The position numbers were made by a program, and so were the translations under genes. From Neocallimastix lanati (nom. inval.) (Eukaryota > Neocallimastigomycota > Neocallimastigomycetes > Neocallimastigales > Neocallimastigaceae), in NCBI GenBank assembly GCA_016946835.1, contig JACVTC010000228.1:102501-134610 (forward strand): DNA of 32,110 bases, given 5' to 3'. The notes beneath the pieces were generated by a model, which had not been told where the DNA came from, searched no databases, and saw only the letters and a list, made by a program, of their open reading frames with translations. Shown here in pieces: positions 13,561-25,020 of the stretch; the stretch's first letter is position 1, and each line of letters starts with the position of its first letter.

Positions 13561-13602
<42 letters not shown>

Positions 13603-14263
13603 ATTAATTATAGAATTTAATTAAAAATTATTATAATTTTAAATAGACTAATAAACCTTTTTTTTATAATTTTTGTACAAATAAAATTTATTTGTATTTC
13701 TTATTTCTTCTTTTCTATTTTTCTATAAATTTTAATGATATAAATAAAAGATATTGATAAGGAATACGATGATCCAGGTACATACAATTTTAAAATATCA
13801 TGGAAAGAAATAAAATAAAATGAAGTTATTCATAAAATACATTTTTGATTTAATGTATAATTTAATTTAGTTTTTCTTTATTCTCTACATAATTTTTAAT
13901 GTTTTTATCTTAAAAAATTAAATAATCAATTTAAATAAAATAAAATGATATTAATAATAAATAATAAATATAATTATATTAGAAATGAAAAAATATGTAG
14001 ATAATTTAATTGAGGAAGAACTAAAAGTCACAGTAAAAAAAGATACTTCTAACCTACCTGAAACGATTGAATTATTTGAAGTAAGATTAATTAAATTATT
14101 TCACCTGATTTATACATTAGTTTGAATTTATTTAATTATTAAATCAAAAGTAAACAATATTTTAGAAATGAAATTTCAAACTCAATACAATTAACAAGAA
14201 TTATTTATCATATATAATTTATTTTCTAAATTATATACCGATATATTTAACAAAAATATTTAA

Positions 14264-14305
<42 letters not shown>

Positions 14306-15175
14306 TTTTTTCTATAAAATAATATATAAATAACTGTTCTTAAAAAATGTTATTAAATTTAAATAAAAGAATGATGAAATTTTAAGAAATGAAATGGAAA
14401 GAATAAAAAATGGTGAACCATTTCCACTTCTTGATACAATTCGTTATCGTTTGTCAGATCCACAAGATCATTCCAATTTAGATGAATGGAAAAAAGCAGT
14501 TGAAAATTCAGAAGCCCAACTTGAACATCAATATAATAGGTTAATATAAAATAATAATTATACTATATATATATACATATATATATTAGTATATAAGAAC
14601 TTAAATTAATATAATTGATTATCCAAAACTAATAATAATAATATAAAAAAAAAAAAAAAAGGCTTATTAATTTAGAACTTTTAAATAAATTTGGTGCCAA
14701 CACTTGGAGATATAATAATTTCCAATTAGAACAAATACTAAACGAACTTAAGGAAAAAGTTAATGATAAAAAAAATAAAATAATAGATATAAATAAAGAA
14801 AGAAAATATCTTCAGGTAATATTATAATATTATATTATCGAATAGAATTATTTATAAATATATACATGTGTATTTCTTATTGATACATATTAACTTTTAT
14901 TACTAATTTTATTATTATTATTATTATTATTATTAATTTTAACATAATGTAAATACTGTTATTTTGTTAAAATTATAATTAATAAATTATACTAATATTT
15001 ATTATATTTATTACACATTATAATATTTTTGTATTCGTAGACAAAATCAGAAGCTAAATTACAGCAATTAGAACAACAATGGAGAAATAATGTATCAAAA
15101 GTATTAGAAATTGAAGCAGCATGTAAAAACCTAGAAAGTGAAATTCAAGCAAAAAAAGAATCTAAACAAGAATAA
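13525..15175 (+). CDS. BCAS2: BCAS2/SPF27 pre-mRNA-splicing factor (Prp19 complex), six exons
   Basis: Core subunit of the Prp19/NTC complex that activates the spliceosome. Exons are 13525-13561, 13751-13777, 13983-14080, 14370-14539, 14662-14815 and 15041-15175; all introns are GT..AG and in phase, giving 621 bp and 206 aa (human protein 225 aa). Family landmarks are IIIDALPY at the N-terminus, EYDDP then EEEL across exons 2-3, NDEILRNEMERI, the EAQLEHQYNRLINLELLNKFGANTW block spanning exons 4-5, and a C-terminal coiled coil with QQWRNNVSKVLEIE. The first two exons are tiny (37 and 27 bp), so gene finders may miss them. Intron 1 starts GTA and runs straight into a 38-A tract. Being intact, it contrasts with the decayed transposons downstream. 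Confidence 0.93.
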
Positions 15176-15734
15176 AATATTTAATATTTAAAATCGATTA
15201 TTACATAACATTTATTTATTAATTATTGATTTAATATCGATTAATATATTTGATGAACTTTTATCTTTTTTAAAAATTTTGTTTTTGTTTTTGTTTTTGT
15301 TTTTGTTTTCAATTTATTATACTACAATATTTATATATGCTAAACAACAATAATGATAATAATAATACATCTAAATATAAAAATAAAAAAATTCATTAAA
15401 ATTTAAATATTATAAATGGACATTCAATAAATTAATATATTAATATATATATTAAGTGATTACTCTAATGTTTTTGTTTGGAAATAAATAATTGACCAAT
15501 TAAAAATTACTTTTATTAAGTATTTTTTATTAATTAATTACAAAAATAGCCATATTTTAAATTACATGAGCAGTACATAATTTTGGTAAAGGATTAAATA
15601 TGTACCATACACTATAAGTCAGGCCAAGTTGTGCACTTCAAAGACTATAAAAAATATTTTACAATTATACATAGAAATAATTTAAAATAACATAAAATAA
15701 ATAAATAATAAACAAATAACGAAAATTAAACTTT
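15176..15734. other. BCAS2 3' flank and possible remains of a copia LTR
   Basis: No gene is present. A TTTTTG-type repeat lies at about 15281-15309. The segment 15560-15660 has a more mixed base composition than its surroundings and lies directly 3' (on the minus strand) of the copia fragment at 15735-16700, so it may be the remnant of that element's LTR. No boundary or second LTR copy was found. Confidence 0.4.
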
Positions 15735-16700
15735 ATATTCTAACGTTCCTCCTAAAGTTTTTTTTTTTGTATATCCTTAAGTTTAGTTTATTAAAATCTT
15801 TAGAGAATATTATTTCTAAAGTTTGTCATAGTTGATCCACTTAAATATTTGGTAAAACCGTCAGCAAGTTTTGAACGTGATTTCTTAAATCAATAATTTT
15901 ACCTTTTACTAATTTTTTTTTTTTTTTTTATTTTATGATATCTAAGGTCAACGTGCTTAGATTTTGGATTTGTCGTTTCATTTTTGCAATTATAAAGAGC
16001 AGCTTGGTTATCAACATTGTTTTTATTTTTAATTCATTGAATATATTTTTATATCTTAAAACTTCCTTAGCACATTCAATAATTGTATAATATTCACTCT
16101 CAAACGTAGATAAAGCCATGCATTTTTGTAATTTAGAAAACCAATAGGATCAGTACCTTTTTTAATTAAAATATCTGTGGTAGATTTTCTTATTTCATTG
16201 TCACCACCATAGTCAGCACCAACATAAATTTCTAAATTATTTTCTTTAGTAAATTTAATTCCATAATTAGGATTTCCTTAAAAGTATTTTATTATACATT
16301 TAAACTTTTCCCAATATTCATGATTTGGATTTGAAGCTTTTCCAGATGCATTCATGCCGGCAAATAATACATCAGAACCTGTCCATATAGGTAAGAATAA
16401 TAAATTTCCAATTGCTTGTCGATATTTTGTTGAGTTGAATGGTTTCCTTCTTAAATTTTCATTAAAAATTGGTTGAGGAGCGGAAACTTGTTTACAATCC
16501 TTCATAATAAACCTATCTATAATATCATCAAAATATATTCTTTGATGTAATAGTTAACCATCTTTGTGTTTTTAAAATTTTATACCAATATTATAATATA
16601 TATAACCTACATCAGTTAATTTAAAATTTTTTCTTAATAATTCATTAGTTTTTAAAATCTCTTCCTCTTTACCTGTTAATAATAAATCATTAACGTTGTC
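15735..16700 (-). pseudogene. Decayed Ty1/copia pol fragment (end of RT and RNase H)
   Basis: Minus-strand translation gives the last part of a copia polyprotein across several frames: VNDLLLTGKEEEIL at the RT catalytic site, KNFKLTDVGYIYY, then MKDCKQVSAPQP, KYRQAIGNLLF, an RNase H stretch with IYVGADYGGD, ALSTFESEYYTIIE and finally a KHVDLRYH-like end near 15935. Stops and frame changes occur near 16280, 16560 and 16110. Upstream RT, integrase and gag are missing. The RT motif reads V-N-D where copia elements normally have Y-V-D-D, so the first catalytic Asp appears to be lost. A GGAGGAACG purine stretch near 15747 could be the old polypurine tract. Copia identity is clear; exact ends are approximate. 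Confidence 0.82.
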
Positions 16701-17214
16701 AAGTTATTAGGTTTGGTTTTTAGTTAATTATTATTCCTTATGAATTGTTAGAAAATTAGTATCTTTAGTTTTCAAATTTAATTAATATTTTAATTAATAT
16801 ATAAGTAGGATAGATTATAATAATATATAGTTTATTAAATATAGTTTCAAAAATAGTTTATTTTTGAAAGTCTTCTTTATATAATTAATATGAAAAAATG
16901 TATTTAATATATTAAAATATGTATGATCCAACAAATGTATTTTGTATGTATAAATATCATTGAATATATGTATTCTTAAAAAAATAAGCCTTTTAATTCA
17001 AATATATAAAGTTTTTCTTTTGAAATAATTATTTATTAATATTTAATTGTAAAAAATTATTATTACTTCTTTTAATAATGTATATTTAAACTCTTATTTA
17101 TATAAAAACATTAATAATTTTAAACAATTATTTTAGTTTACTTTTTAATGTTTAAAAAATAAAATATTTATTTAATTATTTCTATTATTTCTATTTATTT
17201 TGTTCTATTTATTT

Positions 17215-17262
<48 letters not shown>

Positions 17263-17722
17263 TTTATAAAGGTTTATAAAAAAAAACTAAATAAATAATT
17301 TGGAAAATATATATTTAGCTATTTATTATTTATATATTTTTATTTAATAACTTATTCTAATTAATATGTGTTTTTTAAAGTAGAAAATATGTATATTTTA
17401 TTTTTATAATCATATTTATTTTTTTTTTTTTTAAATTACTTAAATATGTTTATTACATTTTTTTATTTATTTAATTATTTAATTATTAATGTTAACTTTA
17501 TTAATATAAAGTTATATTCTAGCTTAGGTTTAATAAAATATTAAATTAAATTATATTAAATACATTGTAATTATAAATTAAATATAAATTAATATGTATC
17601 TAGAACAAGCCACAATTAAATATAAATACATGTAATTTTCTCTGTACTTTAAATCTTTGTTAACCATTTATTTATATTCTATAAATAATAAATTTATATT
17701 AATTAATAAAACAAATTTTAAT
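16701..17722. other. AT-rich stretch ending in the copia A 5' LTR (left edge unresolved)
   Basis: No coding signal. A 42-T run occupies 17217-17258. The right end (roughly 17450-17722) should be the 5' LTR of copia A because a primer-binding site and gag follow. It shares TCTTTGTTAACCAT (17654-17667) with the copia B LTR (27577-27590). The LTR start could not be placed because no second copy is in the window. Confidence 0.45.
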
Positions 17723-17737
17723 AGATTAAGAGTCTCA
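17723..17737 (+). other. Copia A primer-binding site, tRNA-Lys(CUU) anticodon-arm type
   Basis: AGATTAAGAGTCTCA is shared exactly with copia B (27635-27649) while nearby bases differ. It is complementary to the anticodon stem-loop of eukaryotic tRNA-Lys(CUU) as I know it (GAGACTCTTAATCT). It lies just before gag. This resembles the half-tRNA primers known for Drosophila copia and some yeast Ty1/copia elements. Confidence 0.65.
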
Positions 17738-17748
17738 AGCAACCGAAA

Positions 17749-19298
17749 ATGTCTGACAGCGCTGAATGTTTCGTTTACAAGGGTTCCAACTTCAAAATGT
17801 GGAAAAAGTTACTCATTAACATTTTGAAAGCCAAAGATCTCTCTGATTACGCCACAACCAATATTTTCAATGAAGCCGATAGATCCATGAAAACTTTGGG
17901 GAAATTGACAAAAACAACTCAAAGGTTGTTGCTATTATCATCAAGTCTGTGGATGAATCAATTTATCAAGATATTGAGGATTTAGAATCTGCTTTTGACA
18001 TGATCAGGAAACTGGAAGATATTAACCAAGAAGCAGATGAACTAATTGTAGAAAAATTAATAAAGAAACTGAAAATTATGAAGCCTCGAAACTATATGGA
18101 AGTTTTAAAATGTTTATCTGACATGTTAAACACTTTTAACAAACTTAAAACCGCCAATTACGATATGAGTGAAAATGACAAGATCCAATATATGTTCAAG
18201 GCGCTACCAAAGGAATTACAAATTGCTTTCCTGCCTGAACCTGGTAAAACAGCAGAAGAGTATTATGATCTCATCAAATCAAGAAATATATTTATTAGAT
18301 GCATGAATGAACAAAAAATAATCAAGCCACAAATTAACCATAATAATCGTAACAATTATAATAACTACGATGATCCCATGGATTTAGATCTAGTATTTAA
18401 CAGAAATAATAGGTATAAAAGCCACAGACAAAATAATTCTCAACGAAGAATTCCAAATAAATACTGCCATATTTGTAACCAACGTGGTCATTTAACAAGT
18501 GAATGCCATTACAACGGGAGAACAAACGGAACCATGAATCAAACTAAATTTAATAATAATAATAATAATGACTATAATAACAGATTTAATAACAATAATT
18601 ATAATAATAATAAATTTAATAACAATTATGATAAAAATAATAATAAAAGTTATAAAAATAATAATAAAAATTATAGTAAAAATTATAAAAATCGTAATAA
18701 TTATATTAATAACATTGAAAATAACAATTTACCTGTTGATTATGATGATGACATAAATTATGAAAATTTAAGTCACATGATTAACAATAGTCTTGATAGT
18801 GTTGAATTTTTAAATAATTTAAATAAATCTACTCATAACCTTAATAATTATAAAAATGATAAAAATAAATTAAATAAAAATTTTAATAATAATCTTAATA
18901 ATTATGAAAGTAAAAATAATTTACATAAAGAACTTAATAATGATATAAATTACACTAATAATGCTAATTATATTAATAATTATGATAACAATAACAATTG
19001 CCCTACTAATGACAACAACGAATCAACTTGGATCTATGATTCTGGTGCAATTGTTCATATTACTAATGACCGAAGTTTATTAACTAACTTTAAAAAATAC
19101 AAAATTAATTTAACATGTGCCAACAATTCTGAAATGGAATTCGAGGGATTTGGTACATACAAAGGCTCAATTAACGGTTATAACATTACTTTAAGTAAAG
19201 TATTTTATTCTAGGCACGCAAACAAAAATTTAATTAGTGGTATACAATTTGCCTACACTGAATTAATATCAATTACTAAGCTTATTAACAATGAGCCT
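17749..19298 (+). pseudogene. Copia A gag and protease, one frameshift, split by the chromovirus
   Basis: This is the 5' part of a Ty1/copia gag-pol. The start ATG lies 11 bases after the primer-binding site. The first frame has the usual gag opening with YKGSNFKMWKKLL. Around 17889, in an A-run, the frame changes, and the second frame continues through gag (DLESAFDMIRKLEDINQEAD). A CCHC knuckle, CHICNQRGHLTSEC (about 18466-18507), follows, then about 160 Asn-rich residues, then a copia aspartic protease motif WIYDSGAIVHITND. The reading frame ends at 19298 where the chromovirus LTR interrupts it and resumes at 25859. Codons downstream of 19298 in the same frame are LTR sequence, not gene. 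The frameshift is in gag, not at a gag-pol junction, so it looks like damage rather than programmed shifting. Confidence 0.85.
19294..19298. repeat. Chromovirus target-site duplication, left copy (GAGCC)
   Basis: GAGCC directly precedes the left LTR and is repeated exactly after the right LTR at 25854-25858. Five-base duplications are typical of Ty3/gypsy integration. Confidence 0.93.
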
Positions 19299-19407
19299 GT
19301 AAAATGTTCCTTATGGAGCAGATTACAATTACGAAAAAAAAAAAAAACAAAAACTAATCTAAAATTAAATAAAGTTATAAAAAACTAAAACTAATTCAAT
19401 AAGCTTT

Positions 19408-19439
19408 TTATTCAATTTGTTTTGACTCAAATTGAATAA
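19408..19439 (-). promoter_or_regulatory. LTR hairpin with poly(A) signal
   Basis: Perfect 12-bp inverted repeat (TTATTCAATTTG / CAAATTGAATAA) with an 8-base loop, repeated in the other LTR at 25420-25451. On the element's own strand it is followed by AATAAA, so it may mark the 3' end of the R region. That role is inferred. Confidence 0.55.
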
Positions 19440-19520
19440 GTTCTTATTTATTATTTATTTATTATTCATTTATTATTAATACTATTAATTATATATTACT
19501 ATTTAATTTTTATGATTATT

Positions 19521-19600
19521 AAACTAAACTAAAATTAAACTAAACTAAAATTAAACTAAACTAAAATTAAACTAAACTAAAATTAAACTAAACTAAAATT
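19521..19600. repeat. Five 16-bp tandem repeats in the left LTR
   Basis: Five exact copies of AAACTAAACTAAAATT, also five exact copies at 25533-25612 in the other LTR. Lack of copy-number difference supports recent insertion. Confidence 0.95.
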
Positions 19601-19841
19601 ATTAATATATTTTATTACTAAATTTTAGGTTATTTAAAAATTAATTTTATATTTTTAAATTTATATATTATATGAAATATAAATTTATTATTAATTTTCA
19701 TAAATCAATTAATTTCATAAATTAATATATTTTACATAATTTAATGCATTAGCATTATTTTGTAAACGTGAATTACATTAAATAATTTAATGTACAAAAT
19801 AAATTAATTAATGTACTAAAGATATTGATCATATCTTTACA

Positions 19842-19853
19842 ATCTCGCCCTTT
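19842..19853 (-). other. Chromovirus polypurine tract
   Basis: On the minus strand AAAGGGCGAGAT touches the 3' LTR and overlaps the gag-pol stop codon. Purines with one C fit a plus-strand primer; the position is as expected for the family. Confidence 0.6.
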
Positions 19854-22800
19854 AAGTCGAGCTCCTGCGAGAATCATTTCTTGAGGGAAGTTCTATAACA
19901 AAGGGTTGATATTTATGTCTTACAATGAAATCATTGGCATGATCATCATTCTTAATAGATTCTTGATCCTTTGTTCTTGTTTTATTTTTCTTATTTTTTC
20001 TAAAGTATTCCTGAATTAATTGTTTATCTAAAATTTGATCTTCATCTATCCAAGAGTCTTCATTTGATCCTTTCCAAGAGATAAGAAAACGATTCTTTCC
20101 TTTATAAGTTCTCATATTAATTATTTTATCTGGAATCTTATCGGAATTATTTGTAGTTAAATTTATACTCTTTCGTTTATTAACATTTCTATCTTCAAAT
20201 TCATTCTCATAATAAGGTTCAAGTAAAGAAACATGAAAAATTGGATGACAATGCATATTATTAGGTAGTTTAAGTTTGTACGCTAAGGGACTAACTTTTT
20301 CAATTATTTCAAAAGGACCTATCAATTGATCGGCTAGTTTTCTTTTAACATTCTTAGTAGTAGATCCTTTAAGTAACCAAACTTTTTTACCGACTTCGAA
20401 ATTAGGGGAAGGAAGTCTTTTCAAATCGGCGTATTTTTTATAAGTTTTCTTAGCTTCTTCTAAGTTTCTTTTTAAAAATTCAATATTTTTATTAATATCT
20501 AATATTCTTTTTTCAGCTCTACTTGGTCTTTCTGAGGATGGAATCTCAGGACTAAATTTAGGATTAAAACCATAGTTTGCGAAGAATGGTGATTGATTTA
20601 TAGATTGATGTAAAGTATTATTGTAAGCGAATTCAGCGAAAGGTAGTAAATCGACCCAATTATTTTGCCTTTCATTTATGAAACAACGAAGATATTGTTC
20701 CAATATTCCGTTCACCCTCTCCGTTTGACCATCAGTCTCCGGATGGTTGGAGGTAGAAAGAGAATGAGTAATATCAAGAAGTTTACATAAGCGATTCCAA
20801 AATTCAGATGTAAATTGCGATCCTCTATCAGAAATAATAGAATCAGGGAAACCATGTAATTTAAAAATATTCGAGATAAAAGCATCAGCAGCAATTGAAG
20901 CAGTAGGAAGACAACGAAAAGGAATAAAATGAGCCATTTTAGTCAAACGATCAACAACAACCATAATTGTAGTCATATCTTTAGACTTAGGTAATTCAAC
21001 GATAAAATCCATAGAAATATCAGACCAAGCTCTATTAGGAGTGGACAAGGGTGAAAGAAGTCCATATGGCTTGTGTCTAGGAATTTTTGATTTACAGCAA
21101 ACTTCACAAGACTTAATAAACTTTTTAACATCAAGAGAAAAATTAGGCCACCAAAAATTGCGGCTAAGTAATTCTTGAGTCTTAGAAACACCAAAATGAC
21201 CAGCAGTAGGAGAGTCATGATGGAGTTCAAGAACTCTCGTTCGAATCGATTTAGGAACATAAATCAGATTATTAAAGAGTAAAAATCCTTCTTTATCAAT
21301 CATAAATTTATTAATATTTTGAATTTTAGGGTTAGCAGCATTATTAATAGATAAGGATGATTTAACAGAATTATAGAATTCATCATTCTCAAGAGCATTC
21401 AAAATAGAATTAGCAAGGGTATCATTATTAATAGTAAAACAGTTAATAACACGACAAGAAGAATTAAATTCAAAATTAAATAAATGATCACTTCTCCTAG
21501 ATAGTAAATCAGGTTTACCCGATTTTTTCCCAGATCTATAGACAATATTAAAATCAAAACGAGATAAAAATTCATACCATCTAATTTGACGTTGCGAAAG
21601 CATTTCCGGTTTTCTAGGAAATGTTAAATTTTTATGATCAGTGTAAATAGTAAAGGGATGACGAGCACCCTCTAAAAAGTGACGCCATTGCTCCAAAGCA
21701 ACTTTAATAGCGAGAAGTTCCTTATCATAAATGGGGTAGTTTCTTTGAGACTTAGTCAAACTCGAAGAAATAAAGGCAACTGGATGGAGAATGCCATCAA
21801 CTTCTTGAGAAAGTACAGCTCCAACTGCAAAGTTACTAGCATCAGTTTCAACGATAAACGGTTTATTACTATCAGGATTAATTAAAATTGGAGCAGATGT
21901 GAAAAGTTCTTTCAATTTAACAAAAGCATACTGTTGCTCAGGTCCCCAAATAAAAGGTACATTTTTACGAGTGAGTTTATGTATTGGTAAAGCTATTTTG
22001 GCAAAGTCTTTAATGAAAACTCTATAATAATTACAAAGTCCAATAAATGACTGAACTTCTTTGACATTAGTAGGTACAGGCCAATCTAAAATAGCTTTAA
22101 TTTTTTCAGGATCAGGTTTAAGACCATCTTTAGATATGATGTAGCCCAGGAAGGAGGTTTCCGTTACATCGAATTCACATTTTTCTAGTTTAACATATAA
22201 ATTATTATCTAAAAGTTTTTTCAACACTTTTCTAACATGTTCATGATGTTCTTCTAAGTTATTTGAATAAATAAGAATATCGTCGATATATGAGATAACA
22301 AAATCATCTAAGTAGTCACTAAGAACATCATTTATAAAATGTTGAAATGTAGCAGGTGCATTCTTTAACCCAAAAGGCATAACAAGATATTCATAATGTC
22401 CATAACGAGTTCTAAAAGCAGTCTTATACTCATCACCTTCTTTTATTCTTACTAAGTTATATGCAGATTTAAGATCTAACTTAGTAAAATATTTAGCACC
22501 TTTAACTCTGTCAATTAATTCACTTATTAATGGTAAAGGATATGAATTTCTAATAGTCATTTCATTTAATTTTCTGTAATCAATACATAATCTCAAAGTG
22601 CCATCTTTCTTTTTAACAAATAAGACAGGGGCACCAGCTGGTGATTTGGATTTTCTAATAAATCCTTTTGCTAAGTTTTCTTTAATATACTTTTTCAATT
22701 CATCCCTTTCTGCTTCTGTTAAAGGATAAATAGGACCATAGAATAGAATTGAATTATCCTTTAAATTTATTTCACAATCATATTCTCTATGGGGAGGTAA

Positions 22801-24747
22801 TTTATCACAATTCTTTTCATCAAAAACTTCAATATAATCGAGATAACAAGGAGGAATAGAAATTTTATTATCACTATCGTTAACAATATTATTATTATCT
22901 AAATTCTGAATAATCAGACAGTTACACAAATTGTCTAACACACAATTTTGATAAGAAAAAAAATAGTTTGTTGGTTCGGCGACCAATTTACTTTCTTTAT
23001 TTAAAATTTCATTTTTACATGATTTAATAAAATTACATGATTTTTTGATTTTATCTATTGTACTAAGTTCTCTAAAATTACAAAAGTTAATTTTTTCTTT
23101 ACTACAATCATTATCTTTAACACTAATATTAATACTATCACTATCACTATCACTATCACTATCACTATCACTATCACTAATGGTTCTAACTTTTCTTCCA
23201 CGGACGTATTCAGCTTCGCTTTCTGATTCGGAATCCCAGAGGGGTTTACACTTATATGGAGTACTTGGTTCATAGGAATTTTCTTCTTCAGGTTCGATAT
23301 CGATCTTACACTTCTTTGAACCTTTCTTGCTTCTATTTTTGTTTTTTCTTTTTCTTTTACCATTATTACAGTTCCTAGCGCAATAACCAGAAGGAAAGGA
23401 TATTTTTCTTGAATCATGATAATTCATTGGACAATGCTTTTCAATCCAAGGAATACCTAGAATGATATCTACATCAGGAATATAAAGTGCATAGAGTTGA
23501 ATAACTTCAAAATGGTTCTTGAATCGTAAGATACACTTTTCAGTTTGTTCGTAGATGGTAGAGATACCATATCCTAGTCCAGTAACATTGAAAGATCTTT
23601 TAACTTCATTCAATTTAATTTTGTTTTTATTAACGAACGAAGGATGAATAAAATTCAAATCCGAGCCAGAGTCGATAAGAACCCTAACTGGAACTTCTTC
23701 AATATCATTTGTTTTTATATAGAAAGTAATTATATTGTTCTTTCTTTTATTCATAGCATTTTCTTCATCAGTAATAGCTCTAATTTTTTGAGCATCATCG
23801 GATTCCTTGATCATTCTAATTCTTCTTAATTTTGCCGATGGAAGATTTTCATCTGTTTCTCTAATTTTATTCTTGTGTTTAACTCCAGAAGGTCTTTTTC
23901 TGTTAGGACAATTAAACTGTAAGTGTCCTGGTTGTTTACATAAAAAACAAAGACCTTTTTTCTTTTCTTCAGAAAAGTCTCTTTTATTTTCAACATATAA
24001 ATTTTGATTATAGTTCTGGTTGTATCTTCTATATCTATCATTTTTGATCCTAAATAAATCAACATCCATAGGATCATCACGACGACTACTATTTCTCTGG
24101 TTGTGGTTACTGTTTTGTTGCGAATTTCTAACTCGTTGCTGATTATAATAGAATTCAACAAGATTAGTTCGCTTTGACAAATTTTCAATTTGAATTACAT
24201 CGGTATACAACTTGTTAAGGGAATCTGGATTTGGGTTAACAACGGCTAATTGTTCCCTCATTTTGTAATGTAATCCTTTAAGAAACATATAAATTTTGGC
24301 TGATTCGTTGAAGTCCGAATTTTGGCAAGTTGTTTTGAACTGGTTAATATATTCTAACACTTGCCCATATTTTTTCTGACGAATGGTATCTAATTTACCA
24401 TTAGCCACAATTGTCTCCACTTCTGGATCCCCATAATTAATTTTAAGTTCCCTCTTAAAATTATTTAAATTATCGATCAAGGGATCTTCATTATCCCATA
24501 GATTTGAGGCCCAATTTAAAGGATCACCTCTTAAGAATGAGGTTATAAATCTAACCTTTGATCTATCGTCTGGAAAGTCATCTGGGGTATCCTCAAAGTT
24601 CATATTTACAATTGTGAGGAACCCTTTAAGTTCTTTTCTTTCACCGTTAAAAATCGGTGGCTTACTGACCTTCCGTTTTTCTTCTCGTCCACGTTCCGCC
24701 ATATCTTCAATGTGGAGGTTTCTTAGCCTAATATTAAGTTCTTCCAC
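19852..24747 (-). CDS. Chromovirus gag-pol polyprotein with C-terminal chromodomain, intact (1631 aa)
   Basis: Single-frame Ty3/gypsy gag-pol. Gag (about 1-230) carries the family [13 protein letters not shown] and YINQFKTTC stretches. A CCHC knuckle [14 protein letters not shown] lies near residue 265 and an aspartic protease [12 protein letters not shown] near 355. A basic and then poly Ser-Asp linker (about 520-540) precedes the RT (about 640-870), with [24 protein letters not shown] and the catalytic YIDD (about 821). RNase H (about 960-1085) has [15 protein letters not shown]. Integrase begins with an HHCC finger ([16 protein letters not shown], about 1176-1218) and continues with [16 protein letters not shown] and DGQTERVN for the DDE triad, then a GPF module (IGPFEII). 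A chromodomain (about 1545-1590, [19 protein letters not shown]) closes the protein; in other chromoviruses this domain steers integration through modified histones. All catalytic residues are present. The start ATG at 24747 is the first in frame. Confidence 0.97.
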   Translation of the reverse strand: MEELNIRLRNLHIEDMAERGREEKRKVSKPPIFNGERKELKGFLTIVNMNFEDTPDDFPDDRSKVRFITSFLRGDPLNWASNLWDNEDPLIDNLNNFKRELKINYGDPEVETIVANGKLDTIRQKKYGQVLEYINQFKTTCQNSDFNESAKIYMFLKGLHYKMREQLAVVNPNPDSLNKLYTDVIQIENLSKRTNLVEFYYNQQRVRNSQQNSNHNQRNSSRRDDPMDVDLFRIKNDRYRRYNQNYNQNLYVENKRDFSEEKKKGLCFLCKQPGHLQFNCPNRKRPSGVKHKNKIRETDENLPSAKLRRIRMIKESDDAQKIRAITDEENAMNKRKNNIITFYIKTNDIEEVPVRVLIDSGSDLNFIHPSFVNKNKIKLNEVKRSFNVTGLGYGISTIYEQTEKCILRFKNHFEVIQLYALYIPDVDIILGIPWIEKHCPMNYHDSRKISFPSGYCARNCNNGKRKRKNKNRSKKGSKKCKIDIEPEEENSYEPSTPYKCKPLWDSESESEAEYVRGRKVRTISDSDSDSDSDSDSDSINISVKDNDCSKEKINFCNFRELSTIDKIKKSCNFIKSCKNEILNKESKLVAEPTNYFFSYQNCVLDNLCNCLIIQNLDNNNIVNDSDNKISIPPCYLDYIEVFDEKNCDKLPPHREYDCEINLKDNSILFYGPIYPLTEAERDELKKYIKENLAKGFIRKSKSPAGAPVLFVKKKDGTLRLCIDYRKLNEMTIRNSYPLPLISELIDRVKGAKYFTKLDLKSAYNLVRIKEGDEYKTAFRTRYGHYEYLVMPFGLKNAPATFQHFINDVLSDYLDDFVISYIDDILIYSNNLEEHHEHVRKVLKKLLDNNLYVKLEKCEFDVTETSFLGYIISKDGLKPDPEKIKAILDWPVPTNVKEVQSFIGLCNYYRVFIKDFAKIALPIHKLTRKNVPFIWGPEQQYAFVKLKELFTSAPILINPDSNKPFIVETDASNFAVGAVLSQEVDGILHPVAFISSSLTKSQRNYPIYDKELLAIKVALEQWRHFLEGARHPFTIYTDHKNLTFPRKPEMLSQRQIRWYEFLSRFDFNIVYRSGKKSGKPDLLSRRSDHLFNFEFNSSCRVINCFTINNDTLANSILNALENDEFYNSVKSSLSINNAANPKIQNINKFMIDKEGFLLFNNLIYVPKSIRTRVLELHHDSPTAGHFGVSKTQELLSRNFWWPNFSLDVKKFIKSCEVCCKSKIPRHKPYGLLSPLSTPNRAWSDISMDFIVELPKSKDMTTIMVVVDRLTKMAHFIPFRCLPTASIAADAFISNIFKLHGFPDSIISDRGSQFTSEFWNRLCKLLDITHSLSTSNHPETDGQTERVNGILEQYLRCFINERQNNWVDLLPFAEFAYNNTLHQSINQSPFFANYGFNPKFSPEIPSSERPSRAEKRILDINKNIEFLKRNLEEAKKTYKKYADLKRLPSPNFEVGKKVWLLKGSTTKNVKRKLADQLIGPFEIIEKVSPLAYKLKLPNNMHCHPIFHVSLLEPYYENEFEDRNVNKRKSINLTTNNSDKIPDKIINMRTYKGKNRFLISWKGSNEDSWIDEDQILDKQLIQEYFRKNKKNKTRTKDQESIKNDDHANDFIVRHKYQPFVIELPSRNDSRRSST
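23134..23179 (-). repeat. Six-base repeat encoding poly(Ser-Asp) in the polyprotein
   Basis: Repeated ACTATC on the plus strand encodes alternating Ser-Asp on the minus strand, between protease and RT. The repeat keeps the frame and is probably a flexible acidic linker. Confidence 0.9.
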
Positions 24748-24786
24748 TTTGAAAAAATAAAATTAAAAGAATTCTTATATACGATT

Positions 24787-24910
24787 ATTATTTTTATTTA
24801 AATTTACTATTATAATATTATGTAAAGTCGACTTGGCTCTAACCGCTTGAAATGGTGCCCGTCGAGTAAACAAAATTATTATAATAATAATAAGTTTAAA
24901 TAAAAATAAT
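24787..24910 (-). repeat. Long inverted repeat with GC-rich loop just upstream of gag
   Basis: Arms 24787-24820 and 24875-24910 pair over about 30 positions, including a perfect 16-bp block (TTTAAATAAAAATAAT). The loop holds one of the most GC-rich patches in the window (24827-24867), which itself has near-complementary AGTCGAC and GTCGAGT ends. It may be an RNA structure for packaging, dimerisation or translation control. Confidence 0.65.
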
Positions 24911-25020
24911 CTCAAATATTCCAATATAATTAGTAATCACGGCGGCGACTTAATGGGTGCAATTATAATTAGTACTTCTTCAAATAGTACTTCTTCTATT
25001 ATTACTTCTTGTTTCTTCTC

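Larger units (their letters stand above)
19299..19841 (-). repeat. Chromovirus 3' LTR (543 bp)
   Basis: Matches 25309-25853 almost base for base and has the TG..CA type ends TGTAAA/TTTACA. It contains five 16-bp repeats (19521-19600), a 12-bp palindrome at 19408-19439 and a short inverted repeat AAAGATAT/ATATCTTT near its right end. Confidence 0.95.

Noticed and set aside
17889-17990. Programmed frameshift between copia A gag and pol
   Set aside because: The shift falls early in gag, before the zinc knuckle, and is explained by one missing base in an A-run, so mutation is simpler.
19303-19388. C-terminal extension of the copia A frame
   Set aside because: These codons lie in the chromovirus LTR and are read through by chance; the same DNA occurs in the other LTR.
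24827-24867. GC-rich patch that first looked like a tRNA fragment
   Set aside because: No acceptor stem, T-arm or anticodon arm could be built from it; its position fits a leader hairpin of the chromovirus.
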